DNA of 64,000 nucleotides, taken from positions 806,001-870,000 of the forward strand of contig NZ_AP024235.1 in assembly GCF_016756315.1 (NCBI RefSeq), given 5' to 3'. Source of the DNA: Alteromonas sp. KC3 (lineage in GTDB: Bacteria > Pseudomonadota > Gammaproteobacteria > Enterobacterales > Alteromonadaceae). The notes below the pieces were generated by a model. It saw only the letters and a program-made list of their open reading frames with translations, had not been told where the DNA came from and made no database searches. A program made the position numbers and the translations under genes. This document shows positions 44,731 through 54,381 of this stretch, one piece after another; position 1 is the first letter of the stretch, and every line of letters begins with the position of its first letter.

Positions 44731-47637
44731 TTGAAGAATGTAATTTTTACGCTGTATTTTTTTGTGACTGCTGTAGGAGCAGTATCTCAAGCATCTGATA
44801 GCCACAATTTATTTTATGAGTCCTGGAATACAAAAGCAGGACTACCGCACAACACTATCACGGATATTACTCAGTCAGAAGATGGTTATTTATGGCTTTC
44901 TACTTGGGAGGGAGTCGCACGCTACAATGGTGAGTCATTCTTAAATTCAAATGAGATAGTTGGAGCAAACTTCACTGACAGTGGTGCCTGGGTAATCACC
45001 AGAGATTCATCCGGAAATGTTTTTATCGGAGGTGCGGAAGGACAGGTTATAAAAAGAAGCTCAAATGGTGAATGGACTGAATTAGGAAACGTTAACTCCC
45101 AAGTGAATGCTCTATATTACCATCCTGATTTAAATCTTTTAATTTCTGCCGAGAATGGAAGTATCTATAGAGTAGATTTCGATGGTAATTTTTCAGTTTT
45201 CGTTGATTCAGAAGAGTTAGACGGCAAAAGTGTTTTAAGTATTGTTCATCACGGACCAACTACTTTCTTTGGAACAGAATCCGGATTGAATATTTTGCAT
45301 GAGGGAATATTATCCAGAGACGAACGGATGCTGGGAAGTCGCATTAACGCCCTTGCACTATTCGAGAGTAAGCTGCTCGCGGCGTCTGATGAGGGGCTTA
45401 GTTTAATCTCAATCTCTGATCCCAGCGAAACCGTTGTAAAACTATCGGAGAAGCCAGCCACTTCAATCTTAATTGATAGAGGAGATAGAATCTGGTTAGG
45501 CACATATAAAGATGGCTTGTATCTGTACGATAATTTGAAGCTCACGCGGCACTTCTCTCTAAATTATGGTCTGCTAGATAATCGCGTCCTTTCTATTTTT
45601 GAAGACCGAGAAAGAAGTATTTGGGTTGGTACAAATGGTGGGCTAAGTCGACTTAGAAAGTCTTTATTTACCAGCTTTGGAAAGCGGGACGGAATTGATA
45701 ATGAATTTGCAAGAGCTGTAATACAGAGGGACGATACAATTTGGGTTGGTACTTCAGGTGGGTTGTACAAATCAGTTAGTGGCAACCAATTTGAAAAGGT
45801 CGTTTCCGATATATCAATACTAAGTCTCGCGATAGGTAACAATTCAGAAGTTTTAGTTGGTACATATGCAAGTGGACTTTATCAATTAAGAGGAAACGAT
45901 TTAACGAGATTTACGCACCTTGAAGATTTAATCCCCACCACGGAAATTAGAACAATTGCTGTAAATGATTATGGTGACTTAGCAATAGGAACTTCAAACG
46001 GCCTGCTAATTGTGTCAAGAGACCAAACATACCTATTTGATGAAAATAGCGGGTTAGAAAGTGATTTTATTGCGGTTGCTAAATTTATTGAACGCACCCT
46101 TTGGATAGGTACAAGCCAAGGTTTTTATTCGATTGAAAATGGCGAGTTAAGCGAACAAGTCTTTGATCCAGCTACTGGTGCTGTTCAGATTTTCGATATT
46201 CAAAAGCCTTTAAATTCGAAATATTTTTGGATTGCGTCTAGTCGAGGCTTGACAAGATATGACCCTCAGATAAACGAGTACAAGACCTTTAATGATTTTG
46301 GGGATCTTCCAACTCAAAAAGTCTTATCCATAAATACTGACAATAATGGCTTTTTTTGGCTCACAACAAACCACGGCGTGGTCCAAATAAGAATTGAACA
46401 AGTCAACGCTAGTATTGAAACTGGTATTAAACCAAACATTGCTTGGTTTACCGAAAGAAATGGGATGAACAGCCGTCAAGCCAATGGACGTTCCACACCA
46501 TCATCTTGGTTTGACACTGAATCTGATTATCTCTGGGTTGCAACAGCGAAAGGAATATCCAGAGCGGATTTAAAAATCACAGAACCTGTGATTCAATCGC
46601 CTCCAGCGCCAAGGTTTGAAGCACTATACATATCAGATGTACTCATGGGTGTAGAAGATTCGGTACAAATCGCTGCCGGTGATTCTGACTTAAAAATAAA
46701 GTTTGCAAGTATCGATTTATTGCTGGGTGAGCAAATAAAATATCGCGCTAGACTTGTAGGCTATGCAAATGAATGGGCGAAACGAAGCAAACTCAACGTT
46801 ATCGAGTACTTCAATCTGCCTCCTGGCAATTTTCGGTTTGAAGTGCAAGCCAGTTACGATTATTCTACTTGGTCAGATGCTTCAATTCTAGAAATTACTA
46901 AGCAACCGTTCTGGTGGCAGACATTGACTGCGAGGATCTCTTTTTATGTTTTCATCGCTTTACTGATTTTGGGATTATTTTGGTTGAAAACTTTAAGTGC
47001 CAAACGTGTTCAGCGGTCACTTGAAACAAGAGTTGCCGAGAGAACTAGTGAGTTACAAGCGAGAAGTAGACAGCTAGAAGAAGCCAATATTGAGAAAACG
47101 AAACTTGTAGAAGAACTCAGCAAAAAGTCTCTAATGCTTGAAGAACTATCTGCAAGGGACCCACTAACTAATTTTTTTAATAGACGAGCATTTGAAGAAA
47201 TCTGCAGTAACGAAGAATCGAGAGCGCAGAGAGCTGCAAGCCCTTTTTGTCTATGTTTTATTGATATAGACCACTTCAAGAAGATAAATGACAACTGGTC
47301 GCATAATGTTGGCGATAAGGCACTAGTTGCAATATCTAAAATAATTTTATCTCAATTAAGGACAGTGGACAGTGCTGCGCGGTGGGGTGGAGAAGAATTC
47401 ATATTGCTACTGCCAAATGTAACAATCGAATCAGCGATAATTTGCTGCGAGAGAATTCGAAAAGCGGTCGAGCAATACGACTGCACCGAGATTGCAGACA
47501 ATCTGAAAATAACCATCAGTGGGGGTGTAAGCCAATATGATCCCGATTCAACGATTCAAGAGCTTATACACAGAGCAGACCTAGCTTTATATGAAGCGAA
47601 ATCATCAGGAAGAAATATAGTATTCCCGCAAAGATAA
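44731..47637 (+). CDS. Two-component-type beta-propeller sensor fused to GGDEF diguanylate cyclase
   Basis: 968 residues. A signal peptide (to about SQA) is followed by periplasmic Reg_prop propeller repeats (recurring GLPHNTITDITQSEDGYLWLST, DRIWLGTYKDGLY, RSIWVGTNGGLS units), a Y_Y_Y domain (about 640-725), one membrane helix (about 735-755), a coiled coil, and a GGDEF domain with active GGEEF at 886-890 and an I-site RTVD at 877-880, five residues upstream. It makes cyclic-di-GMP, with product inhibition, in response to a periplasmic ligand. The TTG start is supported by CAGGAAG. Related hybrid sensors often bind sugars. Confidence 0.93.
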   Translation: MKNVIFTLYFFVTAVGAVSQASDSHNLFYESWNTKAGLPHNTITDITQSEDGYLWLSTWEGVARYNGESFLNSNEIVGANFTDSGAWVITRDSSGNVFIGGAEGQVIKRSSNGEWTELGNVNSQVNALYYHPDLNLLISAENGSIYRVDFDGNFSVFVDSEELDGKSVLSIVHHGPTTFFGTESGLNILHEGILSRDERMLGSRINALALFESKLLAASDEGLSLISISDPSETVVKLSEKPATSILIDRGDRIWLGTYKDGLYLYDNLKLTRHFSLNYGLLDNRVLSIFEDRERSIWVGTNGGLSRLRKSLFTSFGKRDGIDNEFARAVIQRDDTIWVGTSGGLYKSVSGNQFEKVVSDISILSLAIGNNSEVLVGTYASGLYQLRGNDLTRFTHLEDLIPTTEIRTIAVNDYGDLAIGTSNGLLIVSRDQTYLFDENSGLESDFIAVAKFIERTLWIGTSQGFYSIENGELSEQVFDPATGAVQIFDIQKPLNSKYFWIASSRGLTRYDPQINEYKTFNDFGDLPTQKVLSINTDNNGFFWLTTNHGVVQIRIEQVNASIETGIKPNIAWFTERNGMNSRQANGRSTPSSWFDTESDYLWVATAKGISRADLKITEPVIQSPPAPRFEALYISDVLMGVEDSVQIAAGDSDLKIKFASIDLLLGEQIKYRARLVGYANEWAKRSKLNVIEYFNLPPGNFRFEVQASYDYSTWSDASILEITKQPFWWQTLTARISFYVFIALLILGLFWLKTLSAKRVQRSLETRVAERTSELQARSRQLEEANIEKTKLVEELSKKSLMLEELSARDPLTNFFNRRAFEEICSNEESRAQRAASPFCLCFIDIDHFKKINDNWSHNVGDKALVAISKIILSQLRTVDSAARWGGEEFILLLPNVTIESAIICCERIRKAVEQYDCTEIADNLKITISGGVSQYDPDSTIQELIHRADLALYEAKSSGRNIVFPQR

Positions 47638-48289
47638 TATAAAGGTAAAGGGATGGAAAAGGGATTTTCTGAATGTCTGCAAGTTGTCTGAAGCGGTTTC
47701 GCGAGTCACAAACATCTAATGTCCACTTAATGCTCAAAACTGACCTCTACTGCATTAGATATTAAATTGGGCCTTCGCTAACTGACGGTGCCTTTTATAA
47801 AAACCAGATAGACAAGTACCCCAAATCTCAAGTGTTTGCTGTTTAAGCAGTAGCTTGTTTTCTCATGCAGCTTTGTGATGTTACTCCGTCCATACTTGCT
47901 GCGTCGGCTGTGACCTAGAAGATAGAATAAGCAGCTTCGTGACTTCGCCCAACGAATAAAAAATCATTTTAAATCAATGCTGTAAGCCGGTCTTATGCAT
48001 AATGCCTTTAATTCAACCATTCTAATCTATGTCACACTGTGACACTATAGTGATACCACACGAAATCAACGTTTTTAAATGACTGATTTTGAAGTATTTT
48101 TGTGAGTATGGTTTGTTAACTTATCGGCCAACTCCACTCTTTTCTATAACCAAAACTCGGGCTTTTTTTTAATCCTATACGACTCAAAACCGTCTAATCT
48201 GCAAATAAAAGCGCCTAGCTACTTCAATACATTATCATGTATATCTGTACTATTTATGTAATCAACTGAAATGACGTAGAGATGCAGAT
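47638..48289. other. Right end of the island and promoter of the EamA gene
   Basis: No gene is seen. It includes the palindrome GTCACACTGTGAC (48031-48043), the 18-base copy of the rnpB end, and a T-run after CTCGGGC (48158-48170) that could be left over from the original rnpB terminator. Confidence 0.5.
48120..48137 (+). repeat. Island right repeat (attR)
   Basis: Exact 18-base copy of the rnpB 3' end. Bases on both sides differ from rnpB, so it is a short site duplication and not a second rnpB fragment. Confidence 0.85.
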
Positions 48290-49219
48290 ATGATTGTTCA
48301 AGCGAGTACAAAGGGGGTCTTGGCTGTCGTGGTTGCCAGTTTTCTTTGGGGGACTACCGGGACGGCAGCGCAATACGCACCAACGATAAGCCCGTTTGCC
48401 ATTGGCGCATTTGCCATGGGGGTTGGTGGTGTACTCTTATGCTTAACTGCATGGAAAACACTGAAGAAAGACTGCGCTGTCTTGCGCGCTAACCCTTTGG
48501 TAGTAATTGCAGGAAGCTGCTGTGTTGCCTTATATCCTCTGGCGTTTTACGCCTCAATGCGACTCTCCGGCGTGGCAATTGGCACGGTTGTTTCTATTGC
48601 CACTGCCCCTCTCTTTGCCGCTGTTTTCGAATATCTATTCGGCAAAAAAAAGGTGTCTTTTAAATGGGTGGTCAGCTTCGTTTTAGGCGCGGTGGGAATT
48701 GTGTTGCTAAGCACAGGAAAATCGTCAAGTGTGGTGATGCTACCAGAGACAGAATACAAACAACATGCGGGGATAGTACTGGGGCTGGTAGCGGGAGTAA
48801 CTTATGCCGGGTACTCGTGGGCAGCCAAGCAACTCATTAATGCTGGAGGGCACTCTAAATCTGCTATGGCGAGTCTTTTTGGCTGTGCCGCTTTACTGTT
48901 ATTGCCCTCTTTGTATTTCACTGGTGAGCGCTTATTTGCCACACCTATCAATACTAGTGTCGCGCTTTACATGGCGGTCGTACCCATGTTTTTTGGGTAT
49001 GTACTCTTTGGCTTCGGGTTGCGTTTCATCGAAGTCAGTCAAGCTACATTAATTACGCTCATTGAACCTGTTGTTGCAACGTTATTCGCGATTTTTCTTA
49101 TTGGCGAAACCTTCTCTGCGCTTGGGTGGCTGGGAATGGCAATGGTGTGCCTGTGCCTCGTCATACAAACAATCAGGTTTCCGCAGCGCTTCAGCCTTAG
49201 TAGTACAGTTGCAAACTAA
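48290..49219 (+). CDS. EamA/DMT-family transporter
   Basis: 309 residues with ten membrane helices in two EamA repeats: VVVASFLWGTTGTAAQYAP near the start and IVLGLVAGVTYAGYSWAAKQLI near residue 165, with the end-of-repeat LIEPVVATLFAIFLIGE. Members export amino acids or metabolites; substrate unknown. First gene right of the island. Confidence 0.9.
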   Translation: MIVQASTKGVLAVVVASFLWGTTGTAAQYAPTISPFAIGAFAMGVGGVLLCLTAWKTLKKDCAVLRANPLVVIAGSCCVALYPLAFYASMRLSGVAIGTVVSIATAPLFAAVFEYLFGKKKVSFKWVVSFVLGAVGIVLLSTGKSSSVVMLPETEYKQHAGIVLGLVAGVTYAGYSWAAKQLINAGGHSKSAMASLFGCAALLLLPSLYFTGERLFATPINTSVALYMAVVPMFFGYVLFGFGLRFIEVSQATLITLIEPVVATLFAIFLIGETFSALGWLGMAMVCLCLVIQTIRFPQRFSLSSTVAN

Positions 49220-49225
49220 AGGCCG

Positions 49226-49960
49226 CTATAATGAAAAGTCGGCGTATTTATCGAGTATGGCTTGTATTTGGCCTGTTTCCTGTAAATAGTCTATTGCGTT
49301 ATTAATGCGGCTTAGTTTGTCTTTATGACGGTTATGAACTCTCAACGCTAACGAACCTTGGGTATGTATTGGGCCCAACGCAATCTTAACTTTGTGTTTT
49401 GCCGACCAATAGCGAGCCGCCGCTTCTTCCATAATGATTACATCTATACGCTTTTTGCCTAAGGCTTGCATTAATGTGCTTTCAGACTGGAAATCGAGGC
49501 GGTCGAAGTGTTTGTCATTGAAATAGACGTAGCCTGATATCGTGCCAACAGGGTTGCCATAAATACGTTCAATATCCGCATACAGGTTCTGCTTTTCTGG
49601 CAAAGTAATAAAGTACTCTGTGACGGTGAGTATAGAATGAGAGAACGTAAAGTCACCTTGAGGCTCTCCTTCAGGCAACCATCCCGGGCTAAAGAAATCG
49701 AAATCTAGCTTACCAGTATTAAAGGCCACCATAGCGCGTTTTGTCGACAACATCACTTTTTCAGTTTTAATGCCAGCACGTTCCATAATTAGCGGTAAAA
49801 TTTCAACCAATATGCCTTTTCTTGCAGCATCTACTGCGTTTTCATAAGGGACGGAACTGCCTGAGGTACCCAAATTATACTTCAGCACAGCGTCTTCACC
49901 GGCTGTGCTGAAAGCAACAAGGTATAACGCCAATGCAACTAGAACCGCCTTCAAAATCAT
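49226..49960 (-). CDS. Periplasmic solute-binding protein (SBP_bac_3-like)
   Basis: 244 residues with signal peptide (to about AFSTAGED) and the family-3 binding-protein shape: an early substrate loop (SVPYENAVD), KLDFDFFSPG, and the C-terminal NAIDYLQETGQIQAILDKYA. There are no ABC permease genes nearby. It starts four bases after the hybrid kinase, so it probably serves as a sensory binding protein for that kinase. Confidence 0.8.
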   Translation of the reverse strand: MILKAVLVALALYLVAFSTAGEDAVLKYNLGTSGSSVPYENAVDAARKGILVEILPLIMERAGIKTEKVMLSTKRAMVAFNTGKLDFDFFSPGWLPEGEPQGDFTFSHSILTVTEYFITLPEKQNLYADIERIYGNPVGTISGYVYFNDKHFDRLDFQSESTLMQALGKKRIDVIIMEEAAARYWSAKHKVKIALGPIHTQGSLALRVHNRHKDKLSRINNAIDYLQETGQIQAILDKYADFSL

Positions 49961-49964
49961 AATG

Positions 49965-52847
49965 CTATGTTACGCCCATATCTTGAGTTTCTTGACCTGA
50001 ATCAGGTGCGCTTGCCCAATACTCTACTTTTTCTACAAGATCGCCTGCCTCAAAGGGTTTGCTAAGGTAATCATTCATGCCTGCTGCTTCACAGCGCTCC
50101 TTATCCCCTTTCATTGCGTTTGCCGTTAGCGCTATTATTGGAACGTGTTTGTAACGCTCTCCCGCTTCACCTTGTCTTATACGTTGAGTGGCTTCGAAAC
50201 CGTCCATTTCTGGCATTTGGCAGTCCATTAATATAACGTCGAATGTGGGCTTCATTTTTATAAGTGCTTCTAAGGCCTCGCGACCTGATTTTGCGCTTAA
50301 CGTGGTGTGGTGATTTAGATGTTGCTTAACAATAATCTGGTTAATGTCATTATCTTCCACAATAAGTATTTTGCGCTTTAGGGCTTTGTCTGATGCGGTT
50401 GTAGCCTTAGTGCGTGCAGGTGCAATGGCTTCTTCACTTGCCTCTTCTAGCGCTACGCAAAAACTGAAGGTACTGCCTTTACCTTTCTCGCTATGCACAT
50501 CAATATTGCCGCCCATGAGTTCACATAACTGCCTGCTAATTGATAGACCAAGGCCTGTACCACCAAATTTTCGTGTGGTAGAGAGATCTTCTTGAGTAAA
50601 GACGTCAAAAATAGTTTGTTGTTTTTCTTTTGCAATACCAATACCCGTGTCACTTACGCTACACAAGAAAGACAGTTTGCCATCAGGTCGAGACTCTAGG
50701 TTAGCCGTCACTGAGATATTGCCGTTTTCAGTGAATTTAACCGCGTTACCAATTAAGTTAGTTAATACTTGTCTTAGCCTTACTTCATCGCCTAGGACCA
50801 CGTGATGATTCAGTAGGTTAAATTGAAAATGTAGGTCTAGCCCCTTTTCTTGACACAATATGGCATACTGGCTGTGAATACTTTCAAGCGACGCCTCTAT
50901 ATCAAAAGGGGAGTGTTCAATCTGAAGTTGACCTGCCTCTATTTTCGAGAAATCCAGTATGTCGTTGACGATATGCAATAAGCTTTGAATACTAAAATTA
51001 GCCAGCGACAGGTAATGTTGTTGTTCACTGTTTAGCTCTGATGATTCAAGTAACTGCAGTACCCCGGAAATACCGTGAATTGGTGTTCTAATTTCATGAC
51101 TCATACTTGCTAGAAAGCTTGATTTTAAACGTACCGATTCTTCCGCTTTTTCCCTTGCTTCTTGCAGATATTGTTCAGTCTGACGCTGCTGCGTTACGTC
51201 CTGCTGGAAACCAATATAATGTGTCACTTCTCCATTTATGGTTACTGGCGTCAGGTTGAGCCTATTGTAGAACGCATCTCCATTTTTCTTATAATTCAAC
51301 AAAGTAATTTCTATGGGTTCTCTTTTGGCTACTGCTTGACGAACAGCGTCAATATTGAGGGCATCAGTATCTTGCCCCTGCATTGCTCGGCAGTTATTGC
51401 CTATGATTTCATCTTTGTTGTAGCCCGTTAACTCCTCAAATGCGCTATTGACGTAAATGACGGGTTGGCCGGGCTGACGAATGTCAGAGATGATTATTGA
51501 GACCGTTGCTTCATCGATGGCGTGGCTAAGAATTTGAACATTACTTTCAAGAGAGCGTTGCTTGGTTTCGTCTCCACCTACGTAAATTGTCCCCCTGTTT
51601 ATACCATTAACATCAACTAATGATGTTTTGGTCCATCTCACAAATAGCTGTCCATTACTTTCAGATAAATGTGTTAATTCAATGGCCTGAGAAGAACTTA
51701 AGGCGAGATCAATGCGCTCTATGAGCTCGGGCTTAGTTTCCCGCTGGCCGTCACAAAAGCTATCAAAGCGCTTGTTCGATAGCATGATCTGCCCTTCTTG
51801 ATCGATAACAACAAGCATGTCGCCCATCGATTCGAGTACATTGGAGAATTGTTCATTAGATAATGATACTTCAGAAAGATCCCAGATTAGCTTATCAAAA
51901 GCTTCCCGTATGTCTGCAAGCTCCTGTGCCTCTATAGTAGTTTGAGTTTGGGGGGCAATATTGTCGTGCTTCAATCTGCCTTTGATGTCACGATACAGTG
52001 CCGACAGGGTGGACTCTGCCAGTGCGGCGGTGACTTTTAGCATATGGATAATGATGAAAACGAAGCCCACGATCATTGAAAGTAACACAACGCTGATGCC
52101 AGCAACTTCTTTGTAGACCGTTATCGTAGGTTTTACACTATACAGCGTTAAATTACGCCATTTGGCTTGCTTTAACGAATACCCATTTGAGTCAAATTCG
52201 CTAAGCAAAGAGTTAGGCTTTATTACAGTGGGCTGGCTACTAAATAACACTCTACCGTCGCTATCGCTGACCAACTGATTAGTCAACCGAGGGTAAGGTG
52301 CCAATAACGACTGTAAACTATCGACATACATAACCAGTGCGCCTTCAGCGACACCGCCAAGCAATACCGGCACACTAATCAGTACGCCATATTGGGAAAT
52401 AGATGAATAAGGTATTGAGGAGCCAAGTGTTTGCTGACGCCAGGCAGTGTCAAGTGTGCTTGGTAACACCGCATCCCAATTCTTATCAATAATTTTATTG
52501 CCAGCAAAATCGTACAACGCAAACTCGACGGTTTTCGCTTGGGTTAGGTTCAGCGAGCGAAAAAACATTGGCAAGTAGTTGTCACGCTGCTGTAAATCGA
52601 CAAATGCGTTGATGATAATGTCGTTGGCAGCCAAATCAGCTAGCTGACGTGTGGTGTCATTGACAATGAAAGTAAGGTCTTGCTCTAGTCCATCGACTGA
52701 TTCTTGCTGCAATTGCTCTGCTTGAGTAACCACATAATGGAACGAAATGGCAAACAACACCAAAGAAGCAAATAACACTAGGGCAATCAGCCGTGGGAGC
52801 ATGCTCGAGAGAAGGAGTGTCCTTAACCTCGGTCGCTGTTGCTGCAT
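49965..52847 (-). CDS. Hybrid sensor histidine kinase with PAS domains and receiver
   Basis: 960 residues: transmembrane helix (about 12-38), a periplasmic sensor of about 210 residues, a second helix (about 255-275), a HAMP-like linker, two PAS domains (about 335-425 and 440-550; GYNKDEIIGNNCRAMQGQDT in the second), HisKA with H584 (ASMSHEIRTP), HATPase (NLIGNAVKF, GTGLGLSISRQL) and a receiver with D875 (LMDCQMPEMDG). There is no HPt domain or output regulator in the operon. Flanking periplasmic binding proteins imply it reads their ligand-bound state. Confidence 0.93.
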   Translation of the reverse strand: MQQQRPRLRTLLLSSMLPRLIALVLFASLVLFAISFHYVVTQAEQLQQESVDGLEQDLTFIVNDTTRQLADLAANDIIINAFVDLQQRDNYLPMFFRSLNLTQAKTVEFALYDFAGNKIIDKNWDAVLPSTLDTAWRQQTLGSSIPYSSISQYGVLISVPVLLGGVAEGALVMYVDSLQSLLAPYPRLTNQLVSDSDGRVLFSSQPTVIKPNSLLSEFDSNGYSLKQAKWRNLTLYSVKPTITVYKEVAGISVVLLSMIVGFVFIIIHMLKVTAALAESTLSALYRDIKGRLKHDNIAPQTQTTIEAQELADIREAFDKLIWDLSEVSLSNEQFSNVLESMGDMLVVIDQEGQIMLSNKRFDSFCDGQRETKPELIERIDLALSSSQAIELTHLSESNGQLFVRWTKTSLVDVNGINRGTIYVGGDETKQRSLESNVQILSHAIDEATVSIIISDIRQPGQPVIYVNSAFEELTGYNKDEIIGNNCRAMQGQDTDALNIDAVRQAVAKREPIEITLLNYKKNGDAFYNRLNLTPVTINGEVTHYIGFQQDVTQQRQTEQYLQEAREKAEESVRLKSSFLASMSHEIRTPIHGISGVLQLLESSELNSEQQHYLSLANFSIQSLLHIVNDILDFSKIEAGQLQIEHSPFDIEASLESIHSQYAILCQEKGLDLHFQFNLLNHHVVLGDEVRLRQVLTNLIGNAVKFTENGNISVTANLESRPDGKLSFLCSVSDTGIGIAKEKQQTIFDVFTQEDLSTTRKFGGTGLGLSISRQLCELMGGNIDVHSEKGKGSTFSFCVALEEASEEAIAPARTKATTASDKALKRKILIVEDNDINQIIVKQHLNHHTTLSAKSGREALEALIKMKPTFDVILMDCQMPEMDGFEATQRIRQGEAGERYKHVPIIALTANAMKGDKERCEAAGMNDYLSKPFEAGDLVEKVEYWASAPDSGQETQDMGVT

Positions 52848-52850
52848 GTA

Positions 52851-54023
52851 TTAATCCATTATTTCTAGATGGCCCTGTTCGTTGAATTTCGTCATGAAAT
52901 AGTCGTCTGACCAAAGCGCATCATGTTTTTCTTGAGTAAATGGCGGGGTGTAAACTTTTACCGCGCCTTCTACGTTTTCAAGAGACTCAAGTGCCTCTCG
53001 CAGTTTATCTACTCTTATACTAGCAGCTTTCTCAGCCGCGGCAGCAATTAAATGCGTTAGGTCAAAAGCGTGAGCAAGCCCAGTTACACCGTTAATAGTC
53101 GTCTTATCAACTATGCCGTATTTCTTATAATAGGCATCGAGAAGCTGTTTGGCTTTTTCCGTTTTAGGCTTACTGAAATGAAATGTTTGAAGCACTGAAA
53201 TATCAAAACTTCCTATAGGTGTATTAAGCTTCTCAGCAAGCTGCCCAGAAGCAATACCCCAATGGGATATTACTGGCATAGAGGCAATGCCTTGCTGCGC
53301 CATTTCATCTAGCACTACGACGCCTTCAGGTACATTGGTAACCAATAAAATCGCTTGGGCCTCACTATTCTTTATGGCAGAAATATCTTCGGCAAAGCTT
53401 TTTTGTTGCCAATTAATCCAATGAATTGACGTTATTGTAATGCCTTGCTGTGCAGCAGCTTTCTTAAGCGATGCTAAGTTAGAACGCCCCCAACCCGTTC
53501 GCTCTAAAACCAAAGCAACGTGCTTTATGCTTTTTTGCTTCGCGTGCTGGATGAGTACTGAGGCCGCCTCAGAATCTCTTACCGATACGCGAAAAATATT
53601 GTTAGGGCTATAACCGTTGTCAATAATAGGTGTACCCGCTGCCCATGGAACCAACATCAGCACATTATTTCTGTGTATTGCTTCTACTTCAGCAAGAACC
53701 ACAGGTGTGTGCACGCCGCCAATAACCGCAAGCAAGTTAGGGTCTTTGCTTACTGTTTCAATATTGTGTAAGCCTCTAGCTGGATTACCTCGATGATCTT
53801 TGGTGACAACGGTCAAATGTCTTCCCAATACACCGCCACGGGCGTTTATTTCATCAACCGCTAATTCGACGCCACGCTTAATCGCAATACCACCCTCAAC
53901 GGCAACGGCAGTAAAATCTGCATCGATAGCAATGACTAACGGCTCTGATTGCGATTTCGCGTGAGGGGAAGTCGCTACAATAAAAAATGTAAGTAAGAAA
54001 ATGATAAGTGACGTCGAGCGCAT
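52851..54023 (-). CDS. Periplasmic type-1 (Leu/Ile/Val-like) binding protein
   Basis: 390 residues with signal peptide (to about HAKSQ) and a Peripla_BP_6 fold: GIAIKRGVELAVDEINARGGVLGRHL, LLAVIGGVHTPVVLA, VALVLERTGWGRSNLASL. No ABC transporter genes are adjacent; instead the gene is three bases ahead of the hybrid kinase, so a sensory role as in LuxP-type systems is likely. ATG 54023 is preferred, but an in-frame TTG at 54038 is possible. Confidence 0.88.
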   Translation of the reverse strand: MRSTSLIIFLLTFFIVATSPHAKSQSEPLVIAIDADFTAVAVEGGIAIKRGVELAVDEINARGGVLGRHLTVVTKDHRGNPARGLHNIETVSKDPNLLAVIGGVHTPVVLAEVEAIHRNNVLMLVPWAAGTPIIDNGYSPNNIFRVSVRDSEAASVLIQHAKQKSIKHVALVLERTGWGRSNLASLKKAAAQQGITITSIHWINWQQKSFAEDISAIKNSEAQAILLVTNVPEGVVVLDEMAQQGIASMPVISHWGIASGQLAEKLNTPIGSFDISVLQTFHFSKPKTEKAKQLLDAYYKKYGIVDKTTINGVTGLAHAFDLTHLIAAAAEKAASIRVDKLREALESLENVEGAVKVYTPPFTQEKHDALWSDDYFMTKFNEQGHLEIMD

Positions 54024-54381
54024 AATATTGCTATCCAAAAAACCTTCCCCAAGTGTATAGCATTGGTTTGTGCGTGTTTAATAAGTTACATCATCCTTTA
54101 GTATAGACTTAGCCTAAAGTTTTGGATGTTTATTCATACAATTAACGGTTTTTTAAAGAGCTGTTAAAGGTTTTGACGTATTAGGTGTAAAAAGTGGCAT
54201 GATTCTACCATTCGCTTATATCTTCGTTGTGTGAAGAAGGTCATTCTTTATTACCCATTGTCATGACCATCATGCGATATGAAATGTGCAAGAATAAGCT
54301 GTTTACATACACTAAGTATTACGTTCAAAGCTGTTGAGAATAGTGGGTGGCTCACAGCAATGGGTATCACTGGGAGAAGGT
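54024..54381. other. Intergenic region between sensory operon and exonuclease gene
   Basis: Divergent promoter region of about 340 bases with no recognisable gene or repeat. Confidence 0.45.

Larger units (their letters stand above)
29654..48137. mobile_element. Genomic island inserted at the rnpB 3' end (integrase not found)
   Basis: An exact 18-base direct repeat of the rnpB 3' end bounds about 18.5 kb of visibly more AT-rich DNA whose genes are accessory (nuclease-NTPase, regulators, efflux remnant, second RsgA, diguanylate cyclase). Genes on both flanks are of core type. Integration into the 3' end of a structural RNA gene with rebuilding of that end is classic for tyrosine-recombinase islands. 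No integrase, transposase or excisionase frame is seen, so the element is either decayed or mobilised in trans. Boundaries rest on the repeat; the integration mechanism is inferred. Confidence 0.75.

Noticed and set aside
48031..48043. Palindrome GTCACACTGTGAC as the island's recombination core
   Set aside because: It is 77 bases inside the repeat boundary and occurs on one side only as far as I can see; the 18-base rnpB duplication explains the boundary better.
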